Source: Tropicimonas_B omnivorans
Lineage (GTDB): Bacteria; Pseudomonadota; Alphaproteobacteria; Rhodobacterales; Rhodobacteraceae
Length of the DNA stretch: 64,000 bases
Assembly: GCF_031846565.1 (NCBI RefSeq)
Contig: NZ_JAVRHL010000001.1
Coordinates: forward strand, 124,001 to 188,000
Direction: 5' to 3'
The translations under genes and the position numbers were made by a program. The notes beneath the pieces were generated by a model that worked only from the letters and a program-made list of their open reading frames with translations, had not been told where the DNA came from and searched no databases. Every line of letters starts with the position of its first letter. Within the stretch, counting starts at the first letter, position 1. Positions 33,519-41,896 of this stretch are shown in pieces.

Positions 33519-35225
33519 ATGTGCGGCATGTGCGACAAGATGGTGATTGCCATCGCCGAAGGTGATGATCTGTCCGGCGCGGAACCGCCGCCCTGTGCAG
33601 AGCCGCCAAACGAGGGGTCCGGCAGCGCGACGCCCGGCGCCGGCAAGCCGTTCTACAACGTCGATCAGATCGCGGACTATTTGACCGAAGGCTACTGGCG
33701 GGATTCGAGCGGATACGGCAAGCGGGCGTTCGATGTCGATCCGGGCGGCTCCCTGTCGGTGAACATCACCAGCCTTCCGACCGAGCAGAAGGACCTGGCG
33801 CGGATGGCGCTCGAATCGTGGTCGGACACGATCGGAATCAACTTTGTGGAGGTCTCGAAGAACGCGCAGATCACCTTCTCGAACGAGAATTCGGGCGCCT
33901 GGGGCGGGCAATCGAGCTACTATCCCTCGTCGGGCCGCATCGTGACGTCGGTGGTGAACGTCGCGGACAGCTGGGTAGACAGCTACGGCACCGCTTTCGA
34001 CCGGCACACCTTCCAGACCTACCTGCACGAGATCGGGCATGCCCTCGGCCTCGGCCACGCGGGGGATTACAATGGCTCGGCCAGCTTCTCGTCGGATGCG
34101 CATTACGCGAATGACAGCATCCAGATGACGGTCATGTCCTACTTCCACCAGACCGAGAATTCCTACGTGGACGCGGCCAAGGCCAAGGCCGTAACCCCCA
34201 TGGCGGCGGATATCGCTGCCATTCAGGATCTCTACGGCGTCACGACGATCCGTGGCGGAGACACGATCTACGGCAATGGATCGGATGGCTACCTTGGCCT
34301 GCTGTTCCGCCAGATGTCCGGCGCGGACGCGCGGGATTCGGACCTCTACCGCGGCAACGACATCACGCTCACGCTGTTCGACACCGGCGGCCGGGACCTT
34401 CTCGACCTGTCCTACGTGACCGAGGATCAGGTGGTGGACCTCACGCCGGGCGCGATTTCGGATGCCTGGGGAGTGACCGGTTCCCTCGTTGTCGAACGCT
34501 CCACCGTGATCGAGAACCTGCGCGGCGGATCGGGGAACGACCGACTGATCGGCAACGCCGCCAACAACTCCATCACGGGCGGCGGCGGGGCCGACGAGAT
34601 CATCGGGGGAAGTGGTTTCGACACGGCGAGCTATTCCACGGCGACAAGCAGCGTCGGCCTCGACCTCGGCGGCGGTCAGTTCGTCTGGGGCGATGCCATC
34701 GGCGACACGTTCGACGGGATCGAGGCATTCCGCGGCTCAAGATGGTCGGACGTTTTCCGAGGCGATAGCGGCGACAACCGCTTCTTCGGCGGCCACAGGT
34801 CGGACCGGCTCTACGGACGCGCGGGCGATGATACGCTCAATGGCGATACCGGCGTGGATGCACTCTACGGCAATGCCGGGGCGGACACGCTGACCGGCGG
34901 CGGCGACGCGGGGCAGCGCGACCGATTCATCTACTTCCAGGAGAGCGACAGCCGGGTGAACGCGTTCGACACGATCACCGACTTCGTCTCGGGCGTGGAT
35001 CGGATCGAGATCAGCCGACTGGACGCCGATACCGGCACCGGCGGCAACCAGGCCTTTACCCTGATCGGCAGCGCGGGCTTCTCCGGGACGGCCGGTGAAT
35101 TGCGCTACGAACAGACCGGCGGGACCACCCGCATCCTCGCCGATACGGACGGAGACGGCGCGGCCGACTTCCGGATCGACCTGACCGGGGCGCATACGCT
35201 GCTCGAAGGAGACTTCCTGCTCTGA
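33519..35225 (+). CDS. Serralysin-family (M10B) RTX metalloprotease
   Basis: The 568-residue protein has the extended zinc motif HEIGHALGLGH (170-180), the Met-turn with MSYF (206-209), and a preceding astacin/serralysin-like strand region (SYYPSSGRIV). RTX repeats (about 335-460) and the C-terminal module DTITDFVSGVDRIEISRLDA lead to a GDFLL end, the layout of type I-secreted calcium-dependent proteases. The N-terminus begins MCGMCDKM and has no Sec signal, as expected. GAGGGAG precedes the ATG. It diverges from the RTX gene across 194 bases. No type I secretion genes are in the window. Confidence 0.92.
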   Translation: MCGMCDKMVIAIAEGDDLSGAEPPPCAEPPNEGSGSATPGAGKPFYNVDQIADYLTEGYWRDSSGYGKRAFDVDPGGSLSVNITSLPTEQKDLARMALESWSDTIGINFVEVSKNAQITFSNENSGAWGGQSSYYPSSGRIVTSVVNVADSWVDSYGTAFDRHTFQTYLHEIGHALGLGHAGDYNGSASFSSDAHYANDSIQMTVMSYFHQTENSYVDAAKAKAVTPMAADIAAIQDLYGVTTIRGGDTIYGNGSDGYLGLLFRQMSGADARDSDLYRGNDITLTLFDTGGRDLLDLSYVTEDQVVDLTPGAISDAWGVTGSLVVERSTVIENLRGGSGNDRLIGNAANNSITGGGGADEIIGGSGFDTASYSTATSSVGLDLGGGQFVWGDAIGDTFDGIEAFRGSRWSDVFRGDSGDNRFFGGHRSDRLYGRAGDDTLNGDTGVDALYGNAGADTLTGGGDAGQRDRFIYFQESDSRVNAFDTITDFVSGVDRIEISRLDADTGTGGNQAFTLIGSAGFSGTAGELRYEQTGGTTRILADTDGDGAADFRIDLTGAHTLLEGDFLL

Positions 35226-35231
35226 GTAAAA

Positions 35232-35264
35232 GGGCGCGCGGCCGGGCTTTCCCGGCGCGCGCCC
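35232..35264. terminator. Stem-loop between the protease and the small exported protein
   Basis: GGGCGCGCG-GCCGGG and CCCGGC-GCGCGCCC arms form a stem with a one-base bulge around a CTTT loop, placed between two convergent genes. It can serve both strands. Confidence 0.6.
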
Positions 35265-35289
35265 GGCTCCGGATCGATCGCGGCAGGTC

Positions 35290-35730
35290 TCAGGTCGGTT
35301 TGCGCGGGTTCGGTTTCGGGGAAGACTGCGGCGGCGCGGACAGCGTCTCGACCTCCCTCGTCGAAAGATCCAGGCGGTGGACCGCGCCGCTTTCATCCAT
35401 GATCCTGAGCGCTTCGCCGCCTTCCACGAGATCCATTCGCGTGATGAAACGATCGTATTTCTGGGGCGATTTCGGCCCATACTCGATCTCGTAGATCACC
35501 GCGGTCCACAGCTCTTCGCCGCTTCCCTCATCGCGCGCGGCGACGATGCCGCCGTTCTGCGCGAAGCCGCGCTCCTTTCCCCAGTGCACCGCCTCGTAGC
35601 GCACGCCGTCCTCGATCACCGGTTCGACATCTCCGGGTCCGCTCATTGCCGCCTCCACGCCCGTTTGCGCCTGTGCATCCTCAGGCCACGCCGGCCACGG
35701 TAGTGCGAGTCCCAGCAGCAAGGCCACCAT
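35290..35730 (-). CDS. Small exported protein overlapping the M35-like gene
   Basis: I do not recognise a named function. From the ATG at 35730 the 146-residue product starts MVALLLGLALPWPAWPEDAQ, a signal peptide. The mature part has HWGKERGFAQNGGIVAARDE, GEELWTAVIYEIEYG and FITRMDL, a pattern I associate with small widespread hypothetical proteins, and a Pro/Lys tail. The open frame continues to 35841 but the signal peptide favours 35730. It overlaps the 3' end of the M35-like peptidase gene by 50 bases on the same strand, so the two are likely co-expressed. Confidence 0.6.
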   Translation of the reverse strand: MVALLLGLALPWPAWPEDAQAQTGVEAAMSGPGDVEPVIEDGVRYEAVHWGKERGFAQNGGIVAARDEGSGEELWTAVIYEIEYGPKSPQKYDRFITRMDLVEGGEALRIMDESGAVHRLDLSTREVETLSAPPQSSPKPNPRKPT

Positions 35731-36685
35731 TGAGATCGGTCGCGAAGTAGCCCCAGTTGTCTGCGTTATCGAGCGCCTTTGCAGGCGTGAGCTTCCCTGC
35801 GGAGGGAGAAAGCTTGCCGCTCGTGTCGTACCTGTGGTCATCGGTATTGATCTCCCGATGGGACAGCTCGTGGATGATGGTCAGGGCCGCGAGCCACATC
35901 TTTCCGTTCACCGCCGCATCCAGCGTCGCCTTCTGAATGTAGACGACGTTCATCTTCTCCGACGAGATCACGAAGGCGAAGTCCTTCCAGCCGCCGCCGT
36001 TTCTGTCGACCGGCTCGTCCGAGAAGATCAGCTTGTTGCTGTTGAGGACGGCGCTGATCTTCTTGAACCCGGCCAGAAGCGAGGCGGCGATCTTCTTCAC
36101 GTCCTCGTCGCTCGCGGTGCCGTCGGTGAACCAGCGTTCGATGACGGCCCGTGTCTTCGCATCCGGCACGGCCAACTTGGCGACGCAGCTTTGCGACCAG
36201 CGCAGCGCCTGCGACGTCGCGGTCGCCATCTTGCCCTTGTGATCGGAGGTGTAGACCTCTTCGGCTTCGTTCGCCCAGATGCGGAGGTTCTTCTCCGTCA
36301 CCCCGGTATATTCGTCGAACAGCCATTCGGTATAGGCCTTGGGCGGCGAGAACATCCACAGCTCCTGCCCGCCGCGCAGGTGCACCATGTAGAGATGCCG
36401 GAGTTTCTTGAGCGTGGCGACGGCATCGCCGAGCGATTTCGGTTTCGAGCCGAGCGCGTCGTCGACGAGGATGTCCCCCTCCTTGCTGCCGTCCCGCATC
36501 CGGCGAATGCTCAGGAACAGGCGATAGACGTCGAGGGCGGGGCCGTACTTGCGATCCGGCCCGTCGGAGGCCAGAACACCCGCGACGGGCTTGTCGAAGT
36601 AATCCGCAGTCGCATCCTTGAAGGTCGAACTGTTGATGGTGCGGCGGGCGCGAGAGTAGCTTTGGGTGAATGTTCTCATCGGCAT
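35681..36685 (-). CDS. M35-type (aspzincin, Lys-specific endopeptidase-like) metallopeptidase
   Basis: The 334-residue protein carries the aspzincin motif: HELSH at 272-276, then TDDHRYD (281-287) giving the Asp zinc ligand, and NADNWGYFA at 307-315, which matches the NADxYxYFA block of deuterolysin and peptidyl-Lys metalloendopeptidases. The N-terminal 250 residues are without a recognised domain. There is no signal peptide or RTX repeat, so the route out of the cell, if any, is unclear. It is followed by, and overlaps, a small gene with a signal peptide. Substrate is unknown. Confidence 0.78.
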   Translation of the reverse strand: MPMRTFTQSYSRARRTINSSTFKDATADYFDKPVAGVLASDGPDRKYGPALDVYRLFLSIRRMRDGSKEGDILVDDALGSKPKSLGDAVATLKKLRHLYMVHLRGGQELWMFSPPKAYTEWLFDEYTGVTEKNLRIWANEAEEVYTSDHKGKMATATSQALRWSQSCVAKLAVPDAKTRAVIERWFTDGTASDEDVKKIAASLLAGFKKISAVLNSNKLIFSDEPVDRNGGGWKDFAFVISSEKMNVVYIQKATLDAAVNGKMWLAALTIIHELSHREINTDDHRYDTSGKLSPSAGKLTPAKALDNADNWGYFATDLNGGLAAGTRTTVAGVA

Positions 36686-36783
36686 TGGACTTGTTCCTGA
36701 ATGATTTGTAGTCGGTAAATGCCGAAAGGGTGCCCCAGGGGAACGCGAGTCGTCAATATTTTATGGCCGCAAAGGAGGCTCGA

Positions 36784-37386
36784 ATGACCGACGCCCTGAT
36801 CGTGATCGACGTCCAGAACGACTTTTGCCCGGGCGGCGCGCTGGCCGTGGCTGGCGGAGACGAGGTCGTGCCGCGGATCAATGCGATGATGGATGCGTAC
36901 CCGATCCGCGTCCTGACGCAGGACTGGCACCCCGCCGGGCATTCCTCCTTCGCCTCGGAGCATCCCGCAAAGGCGCCGATGGAAACGGTCGAGATGCCCT
37001 ACGGCCCGCAGGTTCTCTGGCCGGATCACTGTGTGCAGGGATCTGACGGCGCGGCGTTTCACGTGGATCTTCGCACCGATCCCGCCGACCTGATCGTACG
37101 GAAAGGCTTCCGCAAGGCCGTGGACAGCTATTCTGCATTCTTCGAGAATGATCACGTCACCCCCACCGGGCTCGAGGGCTACCTGCGCAGCCGCGGGGCC
37201 GAGCGGCTCGTGGTGGTCGGCCTCGCGACGGATTTCTGCGTCAATTATTCCGCGCTGGATGCCGCCAGGCTCGGCTTCGACGTGACGGTGGAGCTTTCGG
37301 CCTGCCGCGGGATCGACCTGGGCGGCTCTCTGGATGCAGCTTTGGAGGGATTGCGAGCGGCGGGTGTACGCCTCGAGGGCGGCTGA
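36784..37386 (+). CDS. pncA: Nicotinamidase
   Basis: The 200-residue hydrolase converts nicotinamide to nicotinic acid in NAD salvage. The triad is Asp9 (VIDVQNDFCPGGAL), Lys107 (VRKGF) and Cys152 (ATDFCVNYSA); the metal ligands Asp47, His49 and His82 are in DWHP and PDHCVQG. AAAGGAGG precedes the ATG at 36784, so I reject the earlier in-frame ATG at 36730. The next gene, pncB, uses its product. Confidence 0.95.
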   Translation: MTDALIVIDVQNDFCPGGALAVAGGDEVVPRINAMMDAYPIRVLTQDWHPAGHSSFASEHPAKAPMETVEMPYGPQVLWPDHCVQGSDGAAFHVDLRTDPADLIVRKGFRKAVDSYSAFFENDHVTPTGLEGYLRSRGAERLVVVGLATDFCVNYSALDAARLGFDVTVELSACRGIDLGGSLDAALEGLRAAGVRLEGG

Positions 37387-37448
37387 CCATTTCAAAGCGC
37401 CGCAGGGTGCGCTAGCGTCGCCGCCGGCTTGAAAGAAGGAACCGGCGG

Positions 37449-38741
37449 ATGGTCGATATCGCCACGCGCGTGTGGAACCACAAATGGAAGATCGACCCGA
37501 TCGTCCGCTCGCTTCTGGACAACGACTTCTACAAGCTCTTGATGTGTCAGTCGGTGTTCCGCAACCATCCGGACACGCGGGTCACGTTCAGCCTGATCAA
37601 CCGCACGAAGGACGTGCCGCTCGCCAGGCTGATCGACGAGGGGGAACTGCGCGAGCAGCTGGACCACATCCGCTCCCTGTCGCTGACCCGCGGGGAGAGC
37701 ACCTGGCTCCGCGGCAACACGTTCTACGGCAAGCGCCAGATGTTCCGGCCGGACTTCATGGAATGGTTCGAGAACCTGCGCCTTCCGCCCTACACGCTGG
37801 AGCGCCGGGGCGACCAGTACGAGCTGACCTTCGAAGGGTCTTGGCCCGAGGTGACGATGTGGGAGATCCCCGCGCTCGCCGTCCTGATGGAGCTGCGCGG
37901 GCGCGCCGTGATCGCCGATATGGGGCGCTTCGAGCTCGAGGTGCTCTATGCGCGGGCGATGACGCGGGTCTGGGAGAAGGTGGAGGTGCTGCGGGATCTG
38001 CCGGACCTCCTGATCGCCGATTTCGGCACACGGCGGCGGCATTCGTTCCTGTGGCAGGATTGGTGCGTGCAGGCGATGATGGAAGGGCTGGGGCCGAAAT
38101 TCACCGGCACGTCCAACTGCCTCATCGCCATGCGGCGGGACATCGAGGCCATCGGCACCAATGCGCACGAACTGCCCATGGTCTATTCCGCGCTTGCCGA
38201 GGACGATCGCGCGCTGGCGACGGCGCCCTACAGCGTTCTGGCCGACTGGCAGGAGGAGCACGAGGGCAACCTGCGCATGATCCTGCCGGACACCTACGGC
38301 ACGGCGGGCTTCCTCGAGCGCGCGCCGGACTGGCTCGCCGGCTGGACCGGGATCCGCGTCGACAGCGGCGATCCAGCGACCGGCGCCGAGACAGCGATCC
38401 GCTGGTGGAAAGAGCGCGGCGAGGATCCGCGTGAGAAGCTGGTGATCTTCTCGGACGGCCTCGACGTGGACAAGATCAGGGCGCTGCACCAGCAGTTCCA
38501 CGGCCGCGTCCGCGTCTCGTTCGGTTGGGGCACGCTTCTGACCAACGACTTCCGCGGCCTCGTTCCGGGCGACCGGCTCGCCCCGTTCTCGCTGGTCTGC
38601 AAGGCCATCGAGGCGGACGGACGTCCGACGGTCAAGCTGTCGGACAACCCGAACAAGGCGATGGGCCCCGAGGCCGAGATCGCACGGTACAAGCGGGTCT
38701 TCGATGTCGGTGCACAGGAGCGGATGGACGTGCTCGTCTGA
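37449..38741 (+). CDS. pncB: Nicotinate phosphoribosyltransferase
   Basis: The 430-residue enzyme joins nicotinate and PRPP to nicotinate mononucleotide, driven by ATP. It has LLDNDFYKLLMCQSVF near the start, the DFGTRRRHS block, the phosphorylatable His in GTNAHELPM and the VDSGDP and SDGLDVDKI segments of PncB. It follows pncA by 62 bases, forming a two-gene NAD salvage unit, and ends two bases from the convergent arfB. Confidence 0.95.
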   Translation: MVDIATRVWNHKWKIDPIVRSLLDNDFYKLLMCQSVFRNHPDTRVTFSLINRTKDVPLARLIDEGELREQLDHIRSLSLTRGESTWLRGNTFYGKRQMFRPDFMEWFENLRLPPYTLERRGDQYELTFEGSWPEVTMWEIPALAVLMELRGRAVIADMGRFELEVLYARAMTRVWEKVEVLRDLPDLLIADFGTRRRHSFLWQDWCVQAMMEGLGPKFTGTSNCLIAMRRDIEAIGTNAHELPMVYSALAEDDRALATAPYSVLADWQEEHEGNLRMILPDTYGTAGFLERAPDWLAGWTGIRVDSGDPATGAETAIRWWKERGEDPREKLVIFSDGLDVDKIRALHQQFHGRVRVSFGWGTLLTNDFRGLVPGDRLAPFSLVCKAIEADGRPTVKLSDNPNKAMGPEAEIARYKRVFDVGAQERMDVLV

Positions 38742-38743
38742 CG

Positions 38744-39160
38744 CTAATCGACCTTGCCGCGCAGCGCCTTTACCTCGCTCCGCCGCTTCTTGGCGTCCAC
38801 GCGCTTGCGCTTCTGATTGAGGGAGACGCGGGTCGCTACGCGCTTCTTCGGGCGTTGGAGCGCGCTGCGGATCATGTCCGCGAGCCGTTCCCGGGCGATC
38901 TCCCTGTTTCGGGTCTGGCTACGCTCGGAACTGACCTGAAGGACGACGGCGCCCTCCTTCGTCCAGCGGCGTCCGGCGATCCGGCGGAGCCGCGCCTTGA
39001 CCGGGCCCGGCAGGTTCGGCGAGCGCTCCGCCTCGAAGCGAAGCTCCACCGCGGAGGACACCTTGTTGACGTTCTGCCCACCGGGGCCGCCGGCGCGGAT
39101 GAACTGTTCGGTGAGCTCCCAATCCTCGATGGACACCTGGTCGGTAATGCGGAGGGACAT
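38744..39160 (-). CDS. arfB: Alternative ribosome-rescue factor ArfB (peptidyl-tRNA hydrolase)
   Basis: The 138-residue protein has the catalytic GGQ at 27-29 within RAGGPGGQNVNK and a Lys/Arg-rich C-terminal tail (KKRVATRVSLNQKRKRVDAK) that fits the empty mRNA channel of stalled ribosomes. ArfB releases nascent chains from non-stop complexes. The start is the ATG at 39160. Its mRNA leader, about 200 bases to the yhhQ stop, holds a short open frame and a terminator, suggesting transcriptional control. Confidence 0.95.
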   Translation of the reverse strand: MSLRITDQVSIEDWELTEQFIRAGGPGGQNVNKVSSAVELRFEAERSPNLPGPVKARLRRIAGRRWTKEGAVVLQVSSERSQTRNREIARERLADMIRSALQRPKKRVATRVSLNQKRKRVDAKKRRSEVKALRGKVD

Positions 39161-39205
39161 CGTCTTCTCTTGGCTCTCGGGACACGCCGTGCCCCTTTCA
39201 TGCGG

Positions 39206-39233
39206 AAAGGGCGGCCCGCAAACGGGGCCGCCC
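39206..39233 (-). terminator. Intrinsic terminator in the arfB leader
   Basis: On the minus strand GGGCGGCCC (39233-39225) pairs with GGGCCGCCC (39217-39209) around a seven-base loop and is followed by TTT. It stands between the 18-codon frame and the arfB start, so read-through should decide arfB transcription from upstream. Confidence 0.8.
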
Positions 39234-39306
39234 TCCGAGTCTTGATTGGAGGCGGGTCGGTTAGGACCTACGCCAGATCGGATGGCTCAAGCCACCTCGG
39301 GTTGCC

Positions 39307-39363
39307 TCAGCAGCAAACCTCCCGATCTGTCCCGACACCTCGCTCCAGTACAACTCTCGACAC
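39307..39363 (-). CDS. Putative 18-codon leader peptide ending Cys-Cys
   Basis: A GTG-started frame encodes MSRVVLERGVGTDREVCC. It has an ideal ribosome site (AAAGGAGG, with seven bases between AGGAGG and the GTG). It lies between the yhhQ stop and a strong terminator, upstream of arfB. The two Cys codons directly precede the stop, as in cysteine-type attenuation peptides, but other explanations are open. The eight-base stretch GGAGGTGG of the ribosome site can pair with CCGCCTCC at 39255-39248 in the same RNA. I know no named family for it. Confidence 0.5.
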   Translation of the reverse strand: MSRVVLERGVGTDREVCC

Positions 39364-39400
39364 TGGACCACCTCCTTTCGCTTGTTGAACCAATACGATC

Positions 39401-39429
39401 AAGGTGGGCGAGCGATGTCGTTCTGTCAA
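39401..39429 (-). promoter_or_regulatory. Possible promoter for the leader peptide RNA
   Basis: A perfect TTGACA (39429-39424) overlaps the yhhQ stop codon. The -10 region at the usual 17-base distance is CACCTT, a poor match; CTTGAT lies three bases further. The -35 box is the only strong evidence. Confidence 0.35.
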
Positions 39430-40058
39430 TGGGCAAGAACTCCCGAGCCCGTGACCCGCCGCACGATGAGCCGGAAGGGGATGAGCGCGACGATCGCGAG
39501 ACCGAGCTTCACGCCCCAGTCGGCCAGCGCGAGGGAGACCCAGAGCGGCAGGGCTGGACCCGCGCCGAGGAGCGGAACGCCCTCCTGCGACCAGGCCGGA
39601 GCGTTGCCGGGTTCGACGCCGTTCAGGAATGCCGCGAAGGCAATGGTGAAGAAGATCGCAGTGTCGAGCGCGGAGCCGACGAGGGTCGAGGCAAGCGGCG
39701 CGCGCCACCAGCGCCCGCCCCGGAGACGATCGAAGATCGCGACGTCGCAGAGCTGCGCCGCGAGGAACGCGGTGCCCGAGGCGATGGCGACGCGCCAGGT
39801 GACCAGCGGGCCGAACTCGCCCGTGATCTGAGTCCCGATCAGCGAGCAGGCGACGCCCACCGCGAAGCCCGTGGCGACGACGCGGCGCGCGGCGGCGGGC
39901 CCGTGGATGCGGTTCATCAGGTCGGTGACGAGAAAGGCTATGGGATAGGTCAGCGCCCCCCAGGTCAGCCAGTCCCCGAGGAGATGCTGGACGAGGATGT
40001 TGGAGGCGACGACGACGATGGCCATCGCCACCACGCCGGCGAGGAAGGAGCGGTTCAT
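39426..40058 (-). CDS. yhhQ: Queuosine precursor transporter, YhhQ family
   Basis: The 210-residue inner-membrane protein has about six hydrophobic helices and the YhhQ/Vut_1 signatures NILVQHLLGDWLTWGALTYP and FLVTDLMNRIHGPAAARRVV, followed by an ASGTAFLAAQLCDVAIFDRL segment. The family imports queuine precursors (preQ0/preQ1) for tRNA modification. I looked for a preQ1 riboswitch in the 84 bases upstream and could not make a convincing one. It may be the first gene of a transcript that reads into the arfB leader. Confidence 0.88.
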   Translation of the reverse strand: MNRSFLAGVVAMAIVVVASNILVQHLLGDWLTWGALTYPIAFLVTDLMNRIHGPAAARRVVATGFAVGVACSLIGTQITGEFGPLVTWRVAIASGTAFLAAQLCDVAIFDRLRGGRWWRAPLASTLVGSALDTAIFFTIAFAAFLNGVEPGNAPAWSQEGVPLLGAGPALPLWVSLALADWGVKLGLAIVALIPFRLIVRRVTGSGVLAH

Positions 40059-40142
40059 GATTTGGTGCCCGTTTTTACAAGGTTGCGGCGACTTGTGTCC
40101 CGGGGATCGCCCGAGGCGGCTCCCGGTACTCCTCCCGCAGGG

Positions 40143-41018
40143 TCACCGCAAGTCCCGGGGCAGGACGATCTCGACGAACTCGGACCGTGCGACGCCGGCG
40201 TGATTGTTGTCAGAGACCATGAGCGCGCGGAGCGTGGCGCCATCCTGCCAGAGGGAAAGGCCTTCGAGGTTGCCGTGAACGCCGAAGGAAGAGGACCAGA
40301 CGAGCTCCCCCGGATCGTGGCCCGTGGTGGCGAAGCGGCGGATGCGGCTGGCGAAGCCGAGGCCGAGAAACGCCCGCTCGAGGATGTAGATCTGCCCGTC
40401 CGGCCCGATATCGGCACCGGCGGCGAGCCAGGCCCGGTCCCGCGGGATCTGCCTCGAGACGCGCCAAGCCCCGTCCCAGGCCCAGAGCGGGACTGGACCG
40501 GTCTCGTCCACGTTGCCTTCGCGAAGGGTGTAGAGCGTGCCGTCCGGGCTTGATGCGAGCCCTTCGTAACCGCGGTTCGGATCAAGCGTCTCCGCCTCCG
40601 GCACGGCCAGACGCTCGGGCGAGCCGCCATCCGCCGGGTAGATCAGGATCCGGCTTTCGCGCTCGAAGGAAACCGCGACGCGCCCGTCCGGCAGGGTGGC
40701 GATACCCTCGCTATCCTCGCCTGCCCCCTCCAGCGCGCGTCCGTCCGGCCCGGCAAGCGGCGCACGCGAGATGAGGCCCGCGCCCGTGAGCCGCCCGCCC
40801 TCCCGCCGCAACCGAAGGTCCGCGCGCAAACCGTTATCGGCAATCGCGATGGCGCGCGCCCCGTCCGGCGAGACGTGCACCGCGGACCAGCCCCCCGGAT
40901 CAGGTTCGGGGAAGGCGACCACCGCTGCCGCCTCCGGCGCCACCGCCTCATCGGCAGCGACGCAGGACGCCAGGGCGACGAGCGCGAGGATCAGGGCGCG
41001 GAGAGGACTTGCGCGCAT
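40143..41018 (-). CDS. Esterase-like activity of phytase family lipoprotein
   Basis: The 291-residue product has a lipobox (ALASC near residue 19) after a short hydrophobic leader, then a beta-propeller-like repeat pattern: AVHVSPDGARAIAIADNG, GIATLPDGRVAVSFER, GYEGLASSPDGTLYTLRE and NLEGLSLWQDG. This fits PF13449-type proteins, which are predicted propeller phosphatases/esterases attached to the membrane. Activity has not been shown for most members. It overlaps mepA by 28 bases, downstream in the same direction. Confidence 0.78.
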   Translation of the reverse strand: MRASPLRALILALVALASCVAADEAVAPEAAAVVAFPEPDPGGWSAVHVSPDGARAIAIADNGLRADLRLRREGGRLTGAGLISRAPLAGPDGRALEGAGEDSEGIATLPDGRVAVSFERESRILIYPADGGSPERLAVPEAETLDPNRGYEGLASSPDGTLYTLREGNVDETGPVPLWAWDGAWRVSRQIPRDRAWLAAGADIGPDGQIYILERAFLGLGFASRIRRFATTGHDPGELVWSSSFGVHGNLEGLSLWQDGATLRALMVSDNNHAGVARSEFVEIVLPRDLR

Positions 41019-41896
41019 TGTCTCGGAAGATCGGCCATCGTGTAATCACGCGCGCCACGCTTGCGGGGAGCGGGCTTGGACGGCTTGGCAGGCGCCGTGC
41101 GCTTCGGCGGATCGAGGTAATCCGTCACCCACCACATCAGCGTCTCGTCGCAGCCGGACCCTCCATTCGACAGATCGTCGACGGTCGGTCGCTGCGTCTC
41201 GCAGGCGCGGTCGCCGCGCGGACATTTGAGACGGACGTGGAAATGCGTGTTGTGACCCGAGAGCGGACGCACCTTCTGCAGCCACTTCCGGTCCTTGCGG
41301 TTCGCACGCTTGCACAGCTCGATCTTGACCGGCGGCGTGACGAAGATGCGGTCCACCCGGGGATCGAGGGCGGCGATCTGGATCACCTGGCCGACGTCGG
41401 GGGAATAGTTGGCGCTGACCGTGCGCTGGTTGGCCGAACGCATGTTGGTAGACCCGATCCTCTCCCGTTCCGCGCGGGACAGGGTCAGGCTTTGCGGCTT
41501 GCGCATCCAGACATCCGCATCGAGGCCCATCTGATGGCTTGCGTGGCCGGACAGCATCGGCCCGCCCCGCGCCTGGGAAATGTCACCGATATAGAGCCCC
41601 GGCCAGCCGATCCGCTGCACGCGGTGGCTGAGGTCCCCGAGAAAGTCGATCATTTCCGGATGGCCCCAGTTACGGTTGCGGGACAGGCGCATGGCCTGCC
41701 ATGTCCGCCCCGTTTCGGGCATCTGGACGCCGCCGGCGAGGCAGCCCTTGGAATACTCTCCGTAAGCGGCGGGGGCCTGCCGGGAGGGGGAGCCCTTGGC
41801 TCCGAAAAGCTGGTTTGCCTTGGTCTGTGCGGCGGCGGGAATTGCCAGCGCGAAGGTCAGAGCAAAGGTGGTGAAGAAGGTGCGGATGGCGCCCAT
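40991..41896 (-). CDS. mepA: Penicillin-insensitive murein endopeptidase MepA
   Basis: The 301-residue periplasmic LAS metallopeptidase cleaves D-Ala-mDAP cross-links. It has a signal peptide ending AIPAAAQ, the GLYIGDISQARGGPMLSGHA region, the zinc motif SGHASHQMGLDAD and the distal HNTHFHVRLKCP. The C-terminal part has a Lys/Pro-rich linker and a TMADLPRQCAQV end. Its start overlaps the end of the MFS gene by 40 bases; the following lipoprotein gene overlaps by 28, so the three form an operon. Confidence 0.93.
   Translation of the reverse strand: MGAIRTFFTTFALTFALAIPAAAQTKANQLFGAKGSPSRQAPAAYGEYSKGCLAGGVQMPETGRTWQAMRLSRNRNWGHPEMIDFLGDLSHRVQRIGWPGLYIGDISQARGGPMLSGHASHQMGLDADVWMRKPQSLTLSRAERERIGSTNMRSANQRTVSANYSPDVGQVIQIAALDPRVDRIFVTPPVKIELCKRANRKDRKWLQKVRPLSGHNTHFHVRLKCPRGDRACETQRPTVDDLSNGGSGCDETLMWWVTDYLDPPKRTAPAKPSKPAPRKRGARDYTMADLPRQCAQVLSAP

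Noticed and set aside
40059..40142. preQ1 riboswitch ahead of yhhQ
   Set aside because: A CAAG/CTTG stem followed by TAAAAAC is suggestive, but the conserved loop and pseudoknot partners of preQ1 classes could not be matched.
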